Positions 63,008 through 64,000 of a stretch of DNA of 64,000 nucleotides are shown here, in pieces. Position 1 is the first letter of the stretch; every line of letters begins with the position of its first letter. The position numbers and the translations under genes were made by a program. The stretch spans positions 5,909,868 to 5,973,867 of the forward strand of contig OZ025219.1 in assembly GCA_964019055.1 (NCBI GenBank), read 5' to 3'. The stretch comes from Anthopleura xanthogrammica. Its lineage: Eukaryota; Cnidaria; Anthozoa; Actiniaria; Actiniidae. The notes beneath the pieces are model-generated. The model ran no database searches, was not told where the DNA came from, and worked only from the letters and a program-made list of their open reading frames with translations.

Positions 63008-64000
63008 GTACTATTTGAGGCATGTAATCAATCAATCAATTAATCAATCAATACCTGTCGTGACTTTGACAGATATAGAAGTCTGGAGGCTTTTTTAAAA
63101 AAGCACTACAAAGTCACGCAATCTAGTGTTTGCAGACTAGAAATAGATGACAGTTTCGTGAAGAGTTTTCGAAATACAAGAGTTTCGGTAGTATCGTCGT
63201 GTACGGGTTAACCAACTACGTCATTTTCGTATAGCAATCGGCATATCAACGAACTATCAACGAACTATCAACGTTCACCCAAAACTGAAGGCAATAAGTC
63301 GATCATTTTAAACAAGATATTTACTTTTCGAAAATTCGCTGTGACACTGCCGGAAGTCGATTAGTCCTAGCGTATGTCGTGGTCTTCGCTTGTAAGTTTC
63401 GAAATTTCGTTGTGACACTGTGACGTAAGACCCCCCTCTCCTCTCCCAAAAATTAAACAATGCTCGGTACAAATAAAACTCATGGAAGGGGAAGTCACAA
63501 GCACTCTATATATAGGACTCAGATACCCTAGATATTCCCCTGATTGAGGGAAATGTTTAATTTAACAAAGTTAAGCTGTTTCGTTATTCATAATTCCCCG
63601 CATAATTCCATAATTCTCTGGCATAATTCTCTGCTTAACTATCGGTGGCCGTCATTTTGGTTGCGCAAGGTCAAAATTTGGATGTCGACTTAAAATTTAC
63701 CGGTAATTGATAGTTACGATTGTTTTAATGATTTAAAAAATAATAATGAAAAGTTATTCATTTTATCATTGTAAGGTACTTTGTACAAGCAGTAACCTGT
63801 TTCTTCGTGTCTTTGTCACAAGTAACAATATAATTTTATTATTGTTACTATTTTAAATCAGAAAGATAAAAGCTTGTGCAATACTAGTATTTTGTTAATC
63901 ATTACTGAGTTGTTTGTTCAGTCGTTCGTTAGAGTGATTGACTTACGGCCGAAGGCAGAAGTACGTCCTCAGTCATTCCCCTGTGAAGCTGAGCATATAT
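63008..64000. other. No gene recognised
   Basis: The host flank beyond the MULE. It contains short repeats (AATCAATC near 63027, CAACGAACTAT near 63247) but no convincing exon; in particular no missing 5' exon of the transporter was found on the minus strand. Confidence 0.45.

Overview
The window is AT-rich, intron-rich metazoan DNA crowded with small transposons. Four things point to an anthozoan cnidarian, most likely a stony coral: a single-coding-exon rhodopsin-like receptor, a sulfotransferase-like single-exon gene, many fold-back MITEs with CR1/L2-like LINE fragments, and a MULE/SWIM transposase that resembles proteins I associate with coral genomes. The species assignment is inference. 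No prokaryotic operon structure, CRISPR array or rRNA was seen.

Layout. 0-10 kb: SINE-bearing repeats, a tail-anchored sulfotransferase-like gene (4039-4782, +), then a large inverted-repeat DNA element (about 5.58-8.95 kb) with expanded minisatellites and an integrase-like remnant. 10-17 kb: fold-back MITEs, a class A GPCR gene (11581-12564, -), a tRNA-like sequence and a LINE tail. 17-21 kb: a duplicated tRNA-Thr-like unit, a dead C2H2 zinc-finger fragment, and a four-exon gene (20837-18253, -) for a 198-residue secreted protein made of two copies of one cysteine module. 23.9-25.24 kb: a 5'-truncated LINE just upstream of the next promoter.

25.4-46 kb: a 21-exon canonical poly(A) polymerase homologue (+). 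Every splice phase I checked closes and the model gives 677 residues. Two of the three metal-binding catalytic aspartates are replaced (Pro108 and His162; only Asp110 remains), so it reads as a pseudoenzyme. Its last long exon, in the nuclear-localisation tail, is split by a LINE, and a second LINE (46.4-50 kb, -) follows. Introns hold many MITEs, including TTAA-flanked piggyBac-like ones.

51-54.3 kb: the last four exons (-) of an amino-acid/auxin-permease-family transporter; its 5' exons are not visible. 55.297-62.997 kb: an apparently complete 7.7-kb Mutator-like element (MULE) with about 225-240 bp terminal inverted repeats, a perfect 10-bp target duplication, and an uninterrupted nine-exon, 1,296-residue transposase with DDE, SWIM, nuclear-localisation and SUMO-interaction-like motifs. 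It sits in a palindromic target. The strongest leads are the catalytically degenerate poly(A) polymerase, the intact MULE, and the two-module cysteine protein.
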